DNA of 64,000 nt from Spinacia oleracea (GCF_020520425.1 NC_079488.1:11013747-11077746), one strand, 5' to 3'. Shown: positions 43,260 to 56,363, numbered from the stretch's first letter. Numbers and translations are program-made. Notes: generated from the letters alone by a model not told the origin.

Positions 43260-43487
43260 TATATTAACCATGCACATAAAACTATTTTTAATTGGGTTAA
43301 TATAGTTAAATGTGCAGACAAACTAGTTAATTAACTATATTAACCATGCACATAAATCTCACCTTAATCTCGCATCCGATTAAGTCTAACCTGTTCTAAA
43401 ATCTTGTGTAAGATCAACTATATCAACTACGCACCACTCGTTATTGCAAATTATTTACTGCCTTTTGCTATTTTCCGTATGCGTTTA

Positions 43488-43843
43488 CTCCCTCTGTCTC
43501 TTTTTGTTCTTTACGTTTTTGTTTTTGGGTGTTCCAAAATGTTATTTAGATTTCCTTTTATATTATCTTATAAATGCTTTAAAATTCTATCAAATTTTGT
43601 GTCCAATGATTGTTTTAACCAATTAAATTCAATGGGTCATTTAATCCATCACACTTTTTCATTGGGACATTAAATTTTTCTCATTTTCCCAATATCAGAA
43701 TTTTGATAAAAGTGAAAATATTATAAATAAACGTAATTTGACTTGTTTAAGTAAAAAAGATAGTGAAATCTCAATGCACATTAATTAATCGTTAAAACGA
43801 GTGCAAAACACCAAACGTAAAAAACAAAAAGAGACGGAGGAAG
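43488..43843. mobile_element. Stowaway-like MITE (356 bp)
   Basis: Ends CTCCCTCTGTCTCTTTTTG and, inward from the right, CTTCCTCCGTCTCTTTTTG, with TA on both sides. AT-rich interior; the ORFs at 43404-43673 are spurious. Confidence 0.85.
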
Positions 43844-44047
43844 TATCTTTTTGCACAACTTTTTGGATTTACACGTACTTTGGGAATTAATAGTATATTT
43901 TTTTTAATTAACTACAACTTTCTATTTTAATTTTTTATAGTATCTATATTCTATAACTTTATATTAAAACAGACATCAGGAATGATACGTGTCACTTTCT
44001 GATACAAAAAAATTTCGCCAGAAAAACTTTTTTCCTAAAGAAATATA

Positions 44048-44235
44048 CTTCCTCCGTTCCGGAAATATCGCACCATTTATTTTTTACATTATTCACAGTA
44101 CGACTTTGGCCATTTTTTGTGATTCGTACGTAAGAAAATTTTAGTCATGTGGGGTCATGTTAGATTCGTATCGATATATATTTTCTAAATATTAAATTTT
44201 ATAATTTTTACTTGAACACGATTTGAGATATTAAG
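44048..44235. mobile_element. Truncated Stowaway-like MITE, ATATCGCACCAT family
   Basis: Starts CTTCCTCCGTTCCGGAAATA after TA and matches the reverse of 15338-15592 for about 190 bp, then stops before the other terminus. Confidence 0.65.
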
Positions 44236-44413
44236 AATCGATATATATTGTTTCAAGGGTGCAACACATGCTTTTGGCGAGCATCGCTTGCTTCAAAAAT
44301 TAATAGTCTCCACAGAAAATTGTTAGTTGAGCCAAAAGACAATTAAACGTGTAATTAAATGCAAGATTTGTGTGTTAATTAACTTACAAAACAAAGAAAG
44401 TTTCATTACAAAG

Positions 44414-45932
44414 TGTGAGGGGGTCGAAAAAGCACGAGGCTAATGCGTGACCTCGTCCCTCGTGGGCGTGACGTTTCTTTTTGTCAAATCAAGTGTATTT
44501 GGATTTCCTATGAGTTTACACCCAATTGTCTAGTAATATAGGAGTCGCCATTCAGTTTTTAACGACAATGAGAAAAACTGACAAAACCCGGTTATCGTGA
44601 CATAAAGGGAGTGCAATTATGTTTGACCACGACTGCCATAGGTTCCCTTGTGATCCCTGGTGTGGGGATCGCTCAACGTACACCCGCAAGGCAGAGGTTG
44701 AGGGTTCGGGGGATTGTAACTACCGAGAGGAGTACTCGCTCTTCGATAACTCCAGAGGTAGGATATCCTTACTAGCTCAGCATAAAGAATTGAAGGGACA
44801 TGCGTTAACTATTAAACTAATCTGAGTTGATTTTAGCAATATGCAACACATAATACTAGATCGATCGTGATTATCTGGTTTAGATTGATTTAAGGGACCT
44901 AGCATGATAGTTCAATTGCCCAGGATATTATCTTTATTAGGCGTGATTGAACAATCAGATTTAATAGTTTAACAGTTTTATAAAAGGGTGATGAAAGCGA
45001 TTAAATCATGCGAAGGGACACATTACGACGCACCCTTGAGAGGTGCGTCATGGTTCTCAGAAAAATAACCACTTTAGCTTTGCTATTTCTCCTTTTATTT
45101 AACGAATCTCAAGTTTCCGGGAATAATTCTTCAGCTACAAGGGACATGATACGTTCTGTTCGATTTTTGGATCGATTTCGACAGAACGCGGGATCAATTT
45201 CGCATCGTGAGGCTTAGGCTTAGGGGTGGAGTCAATACTCAGAATATGAATTTTGTGTTGTGTTCTTTTCACGTCGAATTTGGGGCTGTATTTATAGAAA
45301 AGAGTTCGTGGAAAGATAGAATTTTAGATCACTAATCCAAGAAGAATTAGGAGAGAACACGTACCCAGGTATTTTCAGCGCCCAGGGCTGGGCGTTAAAG
45401 ATTTCGGCGCCCAGCTCTGGGCGTTGAAAATGGGATCCAGGCAATTTCAGCGCCCAGGGATGGGCGTTGAAAATGATGTTTGGGCCGAGTTCTTTGTCAG
45501 ATTTGGACTCTTAGAATCCGGAGTGTTTGAGACTTATCCGAGTCTTTTAGTGCGTATTAAATTTATGACGGAATGCGTCTGGGCCCGTTACAAACTCTAG
45601 GTTCGTTAGGATTTTAATCAATATGTAACTCTTATTTTCGAATTATACTAGGAATAGGATTCCTCTTGCACATTCTATCTGTTTTAGGATTTATGTTGGA
45701 GTGCAACACCTAATTCTGACAGGTTTCTATCTTTTATGACTTGCCACTTTTAACAACTACCTATTATGGCAGTTACTATTTTAGCAGGTTTCTATAAATA
45801 ACAGGTTCGGGTGAAATGAAAAGGGGTGATCGAGATTCGTTATTTTATAGGAGATGCGTTGCCAAGTGGAGATTTATGTTCTCATCATCGAACCTTCCCT
45901 TTCGGGAATGGGGACAAAAGTAGGTGTCTACA
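44414..45932 (-). repeat. Left LTR (3' LTR on minus strand) of the Ogre/Tat-like element
   Basis: 1519 bp. Carries two CGCCCAG...CTGGGCG hairpin modules (45371-45475) where the other LTR has one, explaining most of the 70-bp length difference. The 69-codon ORF at 45008 recurs in the other LTR only because the LTRs are copies. Confidence 0.9.
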
Positions 45933-45950
45933 GTTAGCCCCCACTTTGAC
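45933..45950 (-). other. Polypurine tract of the Ogre/Tat-like element
   Basis: Minus-strand CAAAGTGGGGGCTAAC directly before the TGTAGACACC LTR start. Confidence 0.75.
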
Positions 45951-46483
45951 TAAGTCTCGGGATGACACGATGGTCAAAGTACTGGACGGAGTGCGTCACA
46001 CAAGCCATAGTGTATGTGACTTGTTTTGCGAGGGTCTCACGAGCCCCCGAGTGATAACATTTGACTTAAGGGTCATCACTTGAAGTGTTGACATATCCCT
46101 CACGTGTCATTGGGATTTGTCAACGGACAGTATAGAAACTCCCTCACTTTGTCATTGGAAGTATCTAAAGATGTGTAGAAACTCCCTCACTTTGTCATTG
46201 GAAGTAGCTACAGATGTTTTCGAAATCAAAGCTATAAAGTGTAACTGGGCCTGGCCAAGCCCAATCACGAGGTAAAATGTTTTTAAAGATTCTCATTTTC
46301 AGGGTTAGCTAAACGAGAAAACCCCCTTGTTTTTATGGGACGTGAAACGAAGGAAAATCCGGCACATCGTTCTTTTTTGGAAAAACGGAAAACCAATCCT
46401 TTAATTTTTGGAAAAAGGGAAAACCGATCCTTTAATTTTTGGAAAAAGGGAAAACCGAAAAAGTTATCGCTGCAGCGACTAAA

Positions 46484-46980
46484 GACCTGCGCGGTTAGTG
46501 GCGCAGACCCCGCCGGCTAAAGATGGCGAGCCTGTCCGCTAAGGGTGGATACCCCGTCCGTTAGAAGTGGACGAATCTATTTTGAAATTTGTTTTTTTTT
46601 ATTTTTTGAAAATAAGGACCTACGCGGTTTGTGACGTAGACCCCGCCGGCTAAAGATGGCGAGCCTGTCCGCTAAGGGTGGACGCCCCGTCCGATAGAAG
46701 TGGACGAATCTGTTTTGAAGTTTGTTTGTTTTTTTTGAAGATAAGGACCTACGCGGTTTGTGACGTAGACCCCGCCGGCTGAAGATGGCGAGCCTGTTTT
46801 TTTGTTTTGAAGATTTTTTTTTCGAAAACTGAGGACCTGCGCGGTTAGTGACGCAGACCCCGCCCGCTGAAGGTGGGCGAGCCCTGTCCGCTGAGGGTGG
46901 ACGTCCCTGAATTCATTTTTTCGATTTGGAACTCGCGTGGTTTGTGGCGCGATCTTGCCCGATTGAGGTGGGCAAGTTCC
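46484..46980. repeat. Tandem repeats of about 100-130 bp inside the Ogre/Tat-like element
   Basis: Four or five imperfect units, each with GACCTGCGCGGTTAGTG, GACCCCGCCGGCTAAAG and GTCCGCTAAGGGTGGA. Length differences come from T-rich spacers. Confidence 0.85.
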
Positions 46981-49900
46981 TATTTCTTTTGTTCATCGTG
47001 ATTTCTTTTGAGAATTTCTTTTCTTATTCATTCTCGCAGGAGCGAATTCTTTCAAGTGATGCTCGGATTTAGTTGCAACCTGAATGTGGGTTGACAACGG
47101 GCTTAGATAGACCCTTGTCTTGTGGTCATCTTCTTTTGTGGTTTTGAGCTAGTCTTTATGGCTCGATTTTTCCACCACTTGGTCTTTGATCAGAGGACCA
47201 TGTACAAGTATCAACGGCGACCTTTATTCTGAGGTCGAAATCCGTTTTTTTCTTTGAGGTTATCCAAACATGGGACTGTGTATAGCGTAGTCCGCGAATA
47301 TGATTTTAACTTTGCACACTCTTCGTTGGAGTATATATTTTCTTTCGAGCCCCCAAGCACTCGTGCTTGATGGTCATTTCTTGTCAAAGAGATTCCTTGG
47401 GGATACGCATTTCGTAATGTTCTCGATCGTATTTGGGATCGTGCTCGTAAGTGCGAGTGATCTTTGCAGTGGTGTGCTACTCTTAACAAAGCCGTGAGGT
47501 GCAACTTTCAGTAAAGAAATCGGCAATTTTCGGGTCGAATGGATACGGCAGGACCCTATAAAAATCCGGGGCCTTTTTTGGGTCTGGGATCATTTTCGGC
47601 GCCCGTGCCTGGGCGTTAAAGATTTCGGCGCCCAGCTCTGGGCGCTGAAAATGATTTCTGGCGAGGTTTCTTGATGACACAGTTGGCCTCTTGTTCGTTC
47701 GTTCGTTTACTTCACATGGAAATTCTACGTATTCTCTTCTGTTTTGTTTTTTTCTTTATTTTGTGGAACGTAGAATTTTATTAGAGATTACAATGAGTTG
47801 AGTGATCGTGATGATTTCTCGAAAAGCCGTAGCCGATTGGTGGACTACGGTGTTTGTCGCTTTGGGGCGATTATTTAAAGGAACTGTCGCTCTTTAAGGT
47901 GTACAGTTATTGCAATAGTTGGGCGAGTCTATTTGGCCCGAGGAACATACCTTGAGGCGTAAGACTTTGATCGCTCTTGTATATATTTTTTTTTGAATGC
48001 GTTCGTGAATGAAGATATGTATGTGCGAACGAGCGTTCATAGAATGGCCGTTGTGTGCGGTCCATTAATCAGTTCGCTTGAATCATTTTTTTTTTGAGCA
48101 ATGACTGATTTTAAATAGTTTGCTTAGAAGCTTGATAGGGTTCAGGCCCATTCATGAAGTGGGCTCAAGCATCGTGCCCTTTCAATCGTTCAAACATTTG
48201 CTTCGAGAATTTTATTTTGCTATGGTCGTTTCGTAGCTTGGAGCCCCCAAGTATGCATGTTGGGATGCTTCTTTTTGGCGTACGATTTTTGTAGGTTCTT
48301 TCGAGAAAGATGCCTAGGGGTTCCGCTCGTGTAGGTGCGAGTTATCCCTGCCGTGGTAGGTAATATTTTGCTACCTTTAATCCTTAATGTAGAAGTCGTG
48401 TGGCTTGCATTTGGGCGATAAGTAGTCTTTGCCTCTTACTCTTGGTCGTGCCCGCATTAGTGCCATATGCCTTTCTCTCTTTTTTTTAGACTTGTACTGT
48501 GGGATGGTTGAACTTATGGTGCAACGTAGGCTTGTGTGGCCTAACAGCGTGTCTTAGAACATTCCTCCAGGTTTTGGGATATCATTATTATTTTTTGCAT
48601 TGGAGTACTTCATCATGCCTTGTTCAGGTGCTCGAACAAGTGTAGCACCTCCTGCGTGGGTGTGCACGGCTTATTACTTCGTTCGATGCGAGGATTCATA
48701 GATGTTTCTTTCTTGTTTTTTTACGTGGGAAAATTTGGCAAGCCGAGAGAATCAGCGCCCGGGCTGGGGCGTTAAAGATATCGGCGCCCAGCTCTGGGCG
48801 TTGAAAATGTTTTTTGGGCAGAATTTGACAGTTTTTTTATCCTTGATTTTTCTTTTGCTTTTGCTTTGGAACGACGTAGACTGTGTAACGGGTGCTTGTA
48901 GGGCGAGCGTTATGTGCAGTAGTTTGATCGGAGTTTTGGTGACTCGCGATTTTCAGTTACCCTTGTTAGTGGGGTGACTTTATATATTCTAAGTAGTGCT
49001 TAGAATTTGGGAGGGGTTGTAGCCATTCTAAGGTTCGTTTTACACGATCAAACCTTAGGATTGTGCCCCTATGATGTATGTATAGCATTAGCGTCGAGAA
49101 TTTGCGATAAAATTGTCATTTCGAGCATTTTTAGAGTGTTTTTTCTCAAGCCCCCAATTGTAGCTACGGGATTGGCTTGGTGCTATAATGCTTGGCATAC
49201 GTTTTTATGCGTTCATGGTGACATGAATCATAAATAGTTTGAACCAGACTCGTTTAATGCGAGGTACGTTCGGGTAGTGATTTGCTACTTCTCTTGTGAA
49301 TGTCGTATTGTGCGACATTGCCATGGTCAAGGTAGTCACATGTTGAAGTGTGCCTTGACCAAAGATTAGGTGCCTTTCTTTACCCATAATCATATTTAGA
49401 AATATCTTTGACTCACTTGCAACATCGAGATAAACGCATACTTAGATTAAACCAACGACACTTTATTATGTTCGAAGAAGTCTTTGAAAATTATTTGAAA
49501 TCCGAGTCCTACTGTGTACAATCCGAGGTGTCCTAAGTAAGTTGACTTATAGAAGGGTTCGTACAAGATTACATGAGTGAATCAAAATACTGTTACGATT
49601 TTTGGAATGCCGTCTAAGGATTTGCTGGGAGCCAGGGTGCAGGCGTCAAGATATTACTTGTGCCCGTGTGGCACATGCTTTGGGCTTTTAGGGCCATCTT
49701 TCCAGAATTGCGGGAATATAAACCGTTTTCAAATTGACTTAGATTTACTTGGTGTATGTCTGCACAAAAGGTCAAGGTATACTTAGTTCCTTCCTTAGCT
49801 CTTTCATTTCAATTTTTAGCCCCCAATTGCTATTATGTCTTCTCATTAATGATGCTTTCAGATTTCGATTTTAGATGCCCGTGTCATATGTCTGAGTAGG

Positions 49901-52900
49901 TTGAGCCTTGGTTAAGTGCCAGGTCCTATTGACAATGTCTGATTTTTTCAAAGGGAATTCGCAAGCATTCGAATTACCATGAACGGGTGCCCTGAGTTCG
50001 AAGGAACGATGGGGCGATGCCGTAGAACAATCCTCTTTATTGCAAGCTTACTGCCTTTACTACTTGTTGGAGATTATGACTGTGTCTAGTGGTGAAAGAA
50101 GGTCTTTAAGCAAACGACTATGTCTGATGGTGAAAGAAGGTCTTTAAGTGAGTTAGTTCGCTTTAGGGAGGGTCAAGTCGCGTACTTTAGAGGTCATGGA
50201 CGCTTGCGCTAGCCCCCATTCAATTGAGGCAAAGCGATCTTTTGAGTCTTGGCTAAGTGCCTAGGAGTGTGAGTGCTCCTTCTGGCAAGGGTACGTGCCC
50301 TTATTATTTTTTGATGTGTGCTCATTTTGGCATCTTGATGACTTGGATTCTTCTTTTGACTTAAATTTTTCTTTCGACTTGGATTGCAAGTAATTAAATT
50401 TCAATAAGGGACTCTATTTTTTATTCTTGTCATTCTATAGGTTTTAACATTTTTGCAAATTGGTTGGACCGAATCATGGATTGCCTACGTATCCGCCTTA
50501 AATAGATTTAATTTGGAATCAGGTCTTGCGTAGTTCTTAGCCAGAAAATGGTTTCTTAGAATGCCGATTTTAAACAAGTACGTTCGAGTGGAATCGTAAT
50601 GTTTGAAATAGGGTGAAGTAAGTGAAGTTTATTATTATTTGAATCTGCCTCTTTGCCGTAAGCCAAAATTTTGTTTTATTTTTTAAGTACATGTATTTGC
50701 ACAAAAATCTTTTCATGTGTTTTTTGGTACGTATATCTTTTCATGTGTTTTTTTTGGTACGTATATCTGAATACGTGTTGTACCCCTCCAAGTGTTCGTT
50801 ATTTTTCCGTGCATGTGCGGATAAAATGACGAGCACTTCTGGACAAAATTTGGCAAGCAGAGAGATTCAGCGCCCAGGCTGGGGCGTTAAAGATTTCGGC
50901 GCCCAGCCCTGGGCGCTGAAAATGATTTCTGGGCGGATCTTTTTTTGGTGCGCTAAATGCTTCTTTTTTAGACGAACTTTAAAGGTGCTTTGCAAAGTTT
51001 TTTTTTGTTATTATTAATTTTTTACGTTAAGCGTATAATGTACTTTTCATTTTTCCTTTTTTTTATTCGTGAATCAAGACGGCTTGAAAGATGGGTTGAA
51101 TGAGATGGGATAATTTGTGTAGGTATTGGTCAAGCATGAGGATTACATCTGCTAGGACTCACAATTTGCAGCCTCAAGCTATTGTCATGAGTTTACATCA
51201 ACCAAGGCCAATGAGTAGCATGGGGACGGCTCAAGGGTATATCGACAGGATGTATCCAAACAAGTTATATGGTCATTTATGCTAATGGTGGTGTAAGAGC
51301 AGGTTTGGGCTTTGGAAATAATGGGTATGACGCACGTGTCAATGGCCGTACGTGGTTTGCAGTTGATAACAAGTTCAAGAACAAGAGTCGAGGTAATGGT
51401 TTCTTGGGTTATGGCAATGAGAACATGGATTGGTTAAATGAGCTGAACAGGGGCCCCAAAGCGAAGGTGTCTAAGAACATAAGGATTGGAAAGGGTAGAC
51501 ATCGCAGAACTTTATGTAGTTTTTGTGGCATGATTTGGATTGGTTGACTCAATTCTTTTCCTTCGTTTACTTGGGTAAATTTCGCACTTTGGGAGGTACG
51601 GGCTAAGTATTTCATGGATCGCTCTTTTCGCTCTCCCTTTTCTCTTTCTATTTTTTTTTTTTTATTGCACTTTGGGAGGTACGGGCTAAGTATTTCATGG
51701 TTCGCTCTCTTCGCTCTCCCTTTTCTCTTTCTATTTTCTCTTTTTGCTTGGGGTTTCTCCCCAACATAAATCCTTCAAAAAAATTTATTTGGGCTAAAAG
51801 GTAGATGGTTGTGGTCTTTGAGTCACGAGGCGAGACTGAGTGAGCCTCGTTTAGTAGGCCTATAGTGGACCTTTCACTTTAGTAGGCCTAGGGTGGACCT
51901 TTAGCTTTAGTAGGCCTAGGGTGGACCTTTAAATTGTCTTACTTTGCAAGTGTATTTAGTCGTTCGTGCAAATAGCGTAGATTCAAAATGTTGTTTTTAC
52001 TTTATTGAAATTTAACGAAAGAATTACATCGAAAATAATTTTTGTTTCTTTTCAGACTCCAGTTTCTGGGATTTAATTGGAAGTTGTGATTTAGACTCGA
52101 ACTTTCATTAATCTTTCTGATTATAACCCGTGTATGAATACAAGGAGGTGGCCTAGACTCAAAATAATGACGTGGCGTAAGCCTATAATACTTGACCAAG
52201 CAACTTTCAGACTTAGGCTAATTGGACCATAATTTTCGTTGGTTGACACTTTAGATTTTAACCCTTGGGTGTTCATTTGTCATGCGCCATTTTGCTTAAT
52301 ATTGGCAAGGTAGTTAGTCGGGGAGATCGAATTTTCATTTTTGCAAGACTAGAATCATTATTGCGGCTTCCCTCTTAGTGTGTATTGCTTTACCCCGATG
52401 GTAGCCTTATGGCATGCCGATTTGGGTATTTTCATGGTTCGTCATGTTGCATTCATGGAAAATCTTTTAGTCCGTACTTAGGAGTATTTAAAGGAGCGAA
52501 TGGCTCGAGAGGACTATGATAGTCGTGACCCAATGTGATCATAAGCCTTGAGGCCATTAATTTTTGCTAATGGTATTGACACCTTAGGTTCACTTTGGGG
52601 GTTGTGCCACTATGGGGGAATGATTTTCAGAATGTGACTGTTTCCATTTTGCAAATACTTGAATTACATAATATATTCTTTTTATTGGTGAGAGAGAGTA
52701 TTGAGGCCGTAGATTCTTAGCAAGGGATGACAATTACATATGGGTGCTTATTGATTTAAATGTTAGGAAGGGAGACTCAATATGGTTTAATCTTTTAACT
52801 TGCAGAACGACACCAAGCATTAGGACCGATTCTACGGATAAGACAACTAAGACTTAGGATTTAGATTGTACTTTAGCATAGCCTAGTCTAGACTCGGATT

Positions 52901-54041
52901 TTTTATTTTTTATTCGAACATTATTTTTCCTTGAAGACTCGATTTGAACATTATTTTTTGAATACCTTGCCCATGTGACATTCAAGGTCATTTAATTAGC
53001 ATGCTCGGTTTTGGTGCCGAACATTGTCGTCATAGGAGGCCTAATGACAACACAAAGAGTTGTTTATTTTATAAGTCGTTCTTAGAATTGAGTGCCTTTT
53101 CATACGCCCTTGCAGCAATTTTCGCGAATTTTCTTTTACTGCTACGTATTTTTTTTATGCGCGGGAACCGAGGTTGCTGTGCCTGACCAAAAGGCCATGC
53201 AGCAACTTCAACGCCCAGCGGTGGGCGTGAGAATATTTGGCGCCCAGCCAGGGGCGCTGAAAATGCGTCCCTGACTGGTACTCGTATTCTGTTCGCGTAT
53301 ATTTTTTTGTATATGCGACTTAATTTTGCGTGCTTGCCTAATAACGTCCTTTACGCGTTATGCAGCGTTGTAGGATTCGTTACGGGGCCTCCTGAGCGTC
53401 GCTTATTTTTGTGGTGATCGTTCGGGGTTGCGGAACACGTATCTTGGTATAACTCTTTGGCCAATTGGTTTATGAATGTTTGGGCAATTTTTAAGGTCGT
53501 TGGTTTTCTAGCATTATATGTCACACACAATCACATAATTCGCTACACATAACTAACATTACACCATGAGGAAAAATAATAATATGTCATGTAGTTTATG
53601 ATAGGCTTCTATGGGTAGTATTTGCGCCGGCTTGGCACCGCTTCTATCGCAGATCCAACACATGCCCCGGTCGAGGTAGTGCCTTCAACAGACGAATTTC
53701 GCCCAAGAGGCCAATCACGATGTAAGCCAAGGGGGCATGCACCAATGAGAGGGACCTAGTGGGCGAGTGATTGGGTTTGGGACGGGTGTACTACTAGCGA
53801 AAAGTGCCGAGTGGATAACATTCGAAGCGTATGCACCCCCCGGTTGGCGATGGGTATCCTTAGTCCCAACTCCCGAGATGAAACATCTCAAATGAGCCAA
53901 GATTTGTTATGCGGTTCTGTCCGTTCACATTAATATGCTGATTTTCAGGTCGTCCCAACTTGATGGGGAAATAAACGCGGGGTAGGATCGTTTCACCCTT
54001 CGGCTATTTTGATTACCAACGAGCACGAGTATTTCCTTCAC
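46981..54041 (-). other. Non-coding interior of the Ogre/Tat-like element
   Basis: 7 kb with no ORF that looks like a protein domain on either strand. It includes dispersed hairpin modules at 47591, 48750, 50865 and 53205, AGCCCCCAA words at 47346, 48241, 49148, 49817 and 50211, a 79-bp direct repeat (51588, 51667) and three copies of AGTAGGCCTA(G/T)(A/G)GTGGACC near 51855-51930. Confidence 0.8.
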
Positions 54042-54042
54042 T

Positions 54043-54062
54043 ATCCCCAGTGGAGTCGCCAC
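54043..54062 (-). other. Primer-binding site (tRNA-Arg type)
   Basis: Minus-strand TGGCGACTCCACTGGGGA next to the right LTR, the form typical of Ogre/Tat elements. Confidence 0.8.
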
Positions 54063-55511
54063 TGTGAGGGGGTCGAAAAAGCACGAGGCTAATGCGTGAC
54101 CTCGTCCCTCGTGGGCGTGACGTTTCTTTTTGTCAAATCAAGTGTATTTGGATTTCCTGTGAGTTTACACCCAATTGACTAGTAATATAGGAGTCGCCAT
54201 TCAGTTTTTAACGACAATGAGAAAAACTGACAAAACCCGGTTATCGTGACATAAAGGGAGTGCAATTATGTTTGACCACGACGGCCATAGGTTCCCTTGT
54301 GATCCCTGGTGTGGGGATCGCTCAACGTACACCCGCAAGGCAGAGGTTGAGGGTTCGGGGGATTGTAACTACCGAGAGGAGTACTCGCTCTTCGATAACT
54401 CCAGAGGCAGAATATCCTTACTAGCTCAGCATAAATAATTGAAGGGACATGCGTTAACTATTAAACTAATCTGAATTGATTTTAGCAATATGCAACACAT
54501 TATACTAGATCGATCGTGATTATCTGGTTTAGATTGATTTAAGGGACCTAGCATGATAGTTCAATTGCCCAGGATATTATCTTTATTAGGCGTGATAGAA
54601 CACTCAGATTTAATAGTTTAACAGTTTTATAAAAGGGTGATGAAAGCGATTAAATCATGCGAAGGGACACATTACGACGCACCCTTGAGAGGTGCGTCAT
54701 GGTTCTCAGAAAACTAACCACTTTGGCTTTGCTATTTCTCCTTTTTTTTAACGAATCTCAAGTTTCCGGGCTTAATTCTTCAGCTACAAGGGACAGGATA
54801 CGTTCTGTTCGATTTTTGGATCGATTGCGACAGAACGCGGGATCAATTTCGCAGCGTGAGGCTTAGGCTTAGGGGTTGGAGTCAATACTCAGAATATGAA
54901 TTGTGTGTTGTGTTCTTTTCACGTCGAATTTGAGGCTGTATTTATAGAAAAGAGTTCGTGGAAAGATAGAATTTTAGAGCACTAATCCAAGAAGAATTAG
55001 GAGAGAACACGTACCCAGGTATTTTCAGCGCCCAGGGATGGGCGTTGAAAATGATGTTTGGGCCGAGTTCTTTTTCAGATTTGGACTCTTAGAATCCGGA
55101 GTGTTTGAGACTTATCCGAGTCTTTTAGTGCGTATTAACTTTATGACGGAATGCGTCTGGGCTCGTTACAAACTCTAGGTTCGTTAGGATTTTAATCAAT
55201 ACGTAACTCTTATTTTCGAATTATACTAGGAATAGGATTCCTCTTACACATTTTATCTCTTTTAGGATTTATGTTGGAGTGCAACACCTAATTCTGACAG
55301 GTTTCTATCTTTTATGACTTGCCACTTTTAACAACTACCTATTATGGCAGTTACTATTTTTATCAGGTTTTTGTAAATAGCAGGTTCGGGTGAAATGAAA
55401 AGGGGTGATCGAGATTCGTTATTTTATAGGAGATGCGTTGCCAAGTGGAGATTTATGTTCTCATCATCGAACCTTCCCTTACGGGAATGGGGACAAAAGT
55501 AGGTGTCTACA
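54063..55511 (-). repeat. Right LTR (5' LTR on minus strand) of the Ogre/Tat-like element
   Basis: 1449 bp, TGTGAGGGGG...GTGTCTACA. Has one hairpin module (55021-55050). Confidence 0.9.
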
Positions 55512-55516
55512 CAAAG

Positions 55517-56363
55517 TAATTATAATTAATACACCAATCATTTAGTAATTAAGCCTTCAAAAACCACAAGATCGAAAAATGATGTTACTAATATTAAACA
55601 CGTCTTTTTAGTCGCTACACTATTAACAGAAATCAAATGATTTCAAGCATAACAATATACGAATTAAATGTAGACGATAATAATAACGAAATGAATTATG
55701 TCAAGAATGAATAAAACGACGTGTTGAGTTAATTAGGTTGAAATGCACTGTATTTATAGCAAAATAGTAGACTTAGGGAAGAAATGTGACCCGTCGTCAA
55801 GGCAGGTGGGCCACGCATGCGGAAGCGATGCCCGCTTGAATCAAGCGGGGCTGCTTGGTGCAGGAGGTCCACACTTGGTTCAGGCGTGGGGCTTATAGAA
55901 TTTATTGGACCAATCTCGAAGATGATAAACAAAGTGCGCGCTAAGTCTAAAACATATGGTTCTTACAAATTAAGATATGAAGCTTAGGGGATTTTTTTTC
56001 CTCCTATTATCTCTTTGAAAACCATACTTATTTGACATATGTGTTTCATTGTAGGTAGTGTTCTTCACAAGTTGGCGAAGTTGAGAGTGGTTATTATGTG
56101 ATTAAAATACATGCATGATATTCTAATTAAGTATATAATCATTAAGTGAAAGGAAAAATGAAAATATTTTATTAATCATCAATTAGAATTTGGGTATATA
56201 TACATCATGAAATTCAACTATCAATAGAGAATAATATCAAACTTAAGGGAAACGACGATACGTGTAATACTAGCGACATCAATATTTATACACTCTTTAG
56301 TACAATATATTAATTAAAAATCATATTTGTTGCACATTGAAACCAAATAGTAGAGGGGTCTTA
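55517..56363. other. Intergenic, 3' flank of germin copy 3
   Basis: Right half (56160-56363) matches the 3' flank of the other copies (ATTTTATTAATCATCAATTAGA). The left half holds a perfect 9-bp-arm hairpin at 55831-55849 (CCCGCTTGA/TCAAGCGGG) in a locally GC-rich block. No gene was recognised. Confidence 0.5.

Larger units (their letters stand above)
44414..55511 (-). mobile_element. Ogre/Tat-like non-coding LTR element, 11.1 kb
   Basis: Target duplication CAAAG (44409-44413, 55512-55516). LTRs of 1519 and 1449 bp begin TGTGAGGGGG and end GTGTCTACA. The minus strand next to the right LTR reads GTGGCGACTCCACTGGGGAT, the tRNA-Arg-type primer site of Ogre/Tat elements, and next to the left LTR TCAAAGTGGGGGCTAAC, a polypurine tract. 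No gag, protease, RT or integrase is visible in the 8.1-kb interior. It therefore depends on other elements for movement. Confidence 0.9.

Noticed and set aside
45008-45217. 69-codon ORF (MRRDTLRRTLERC...) present again at 54657
   Set aside because: Conserved only because both sites are LTRs of one element; it is antisense to the element and no domain is visible.
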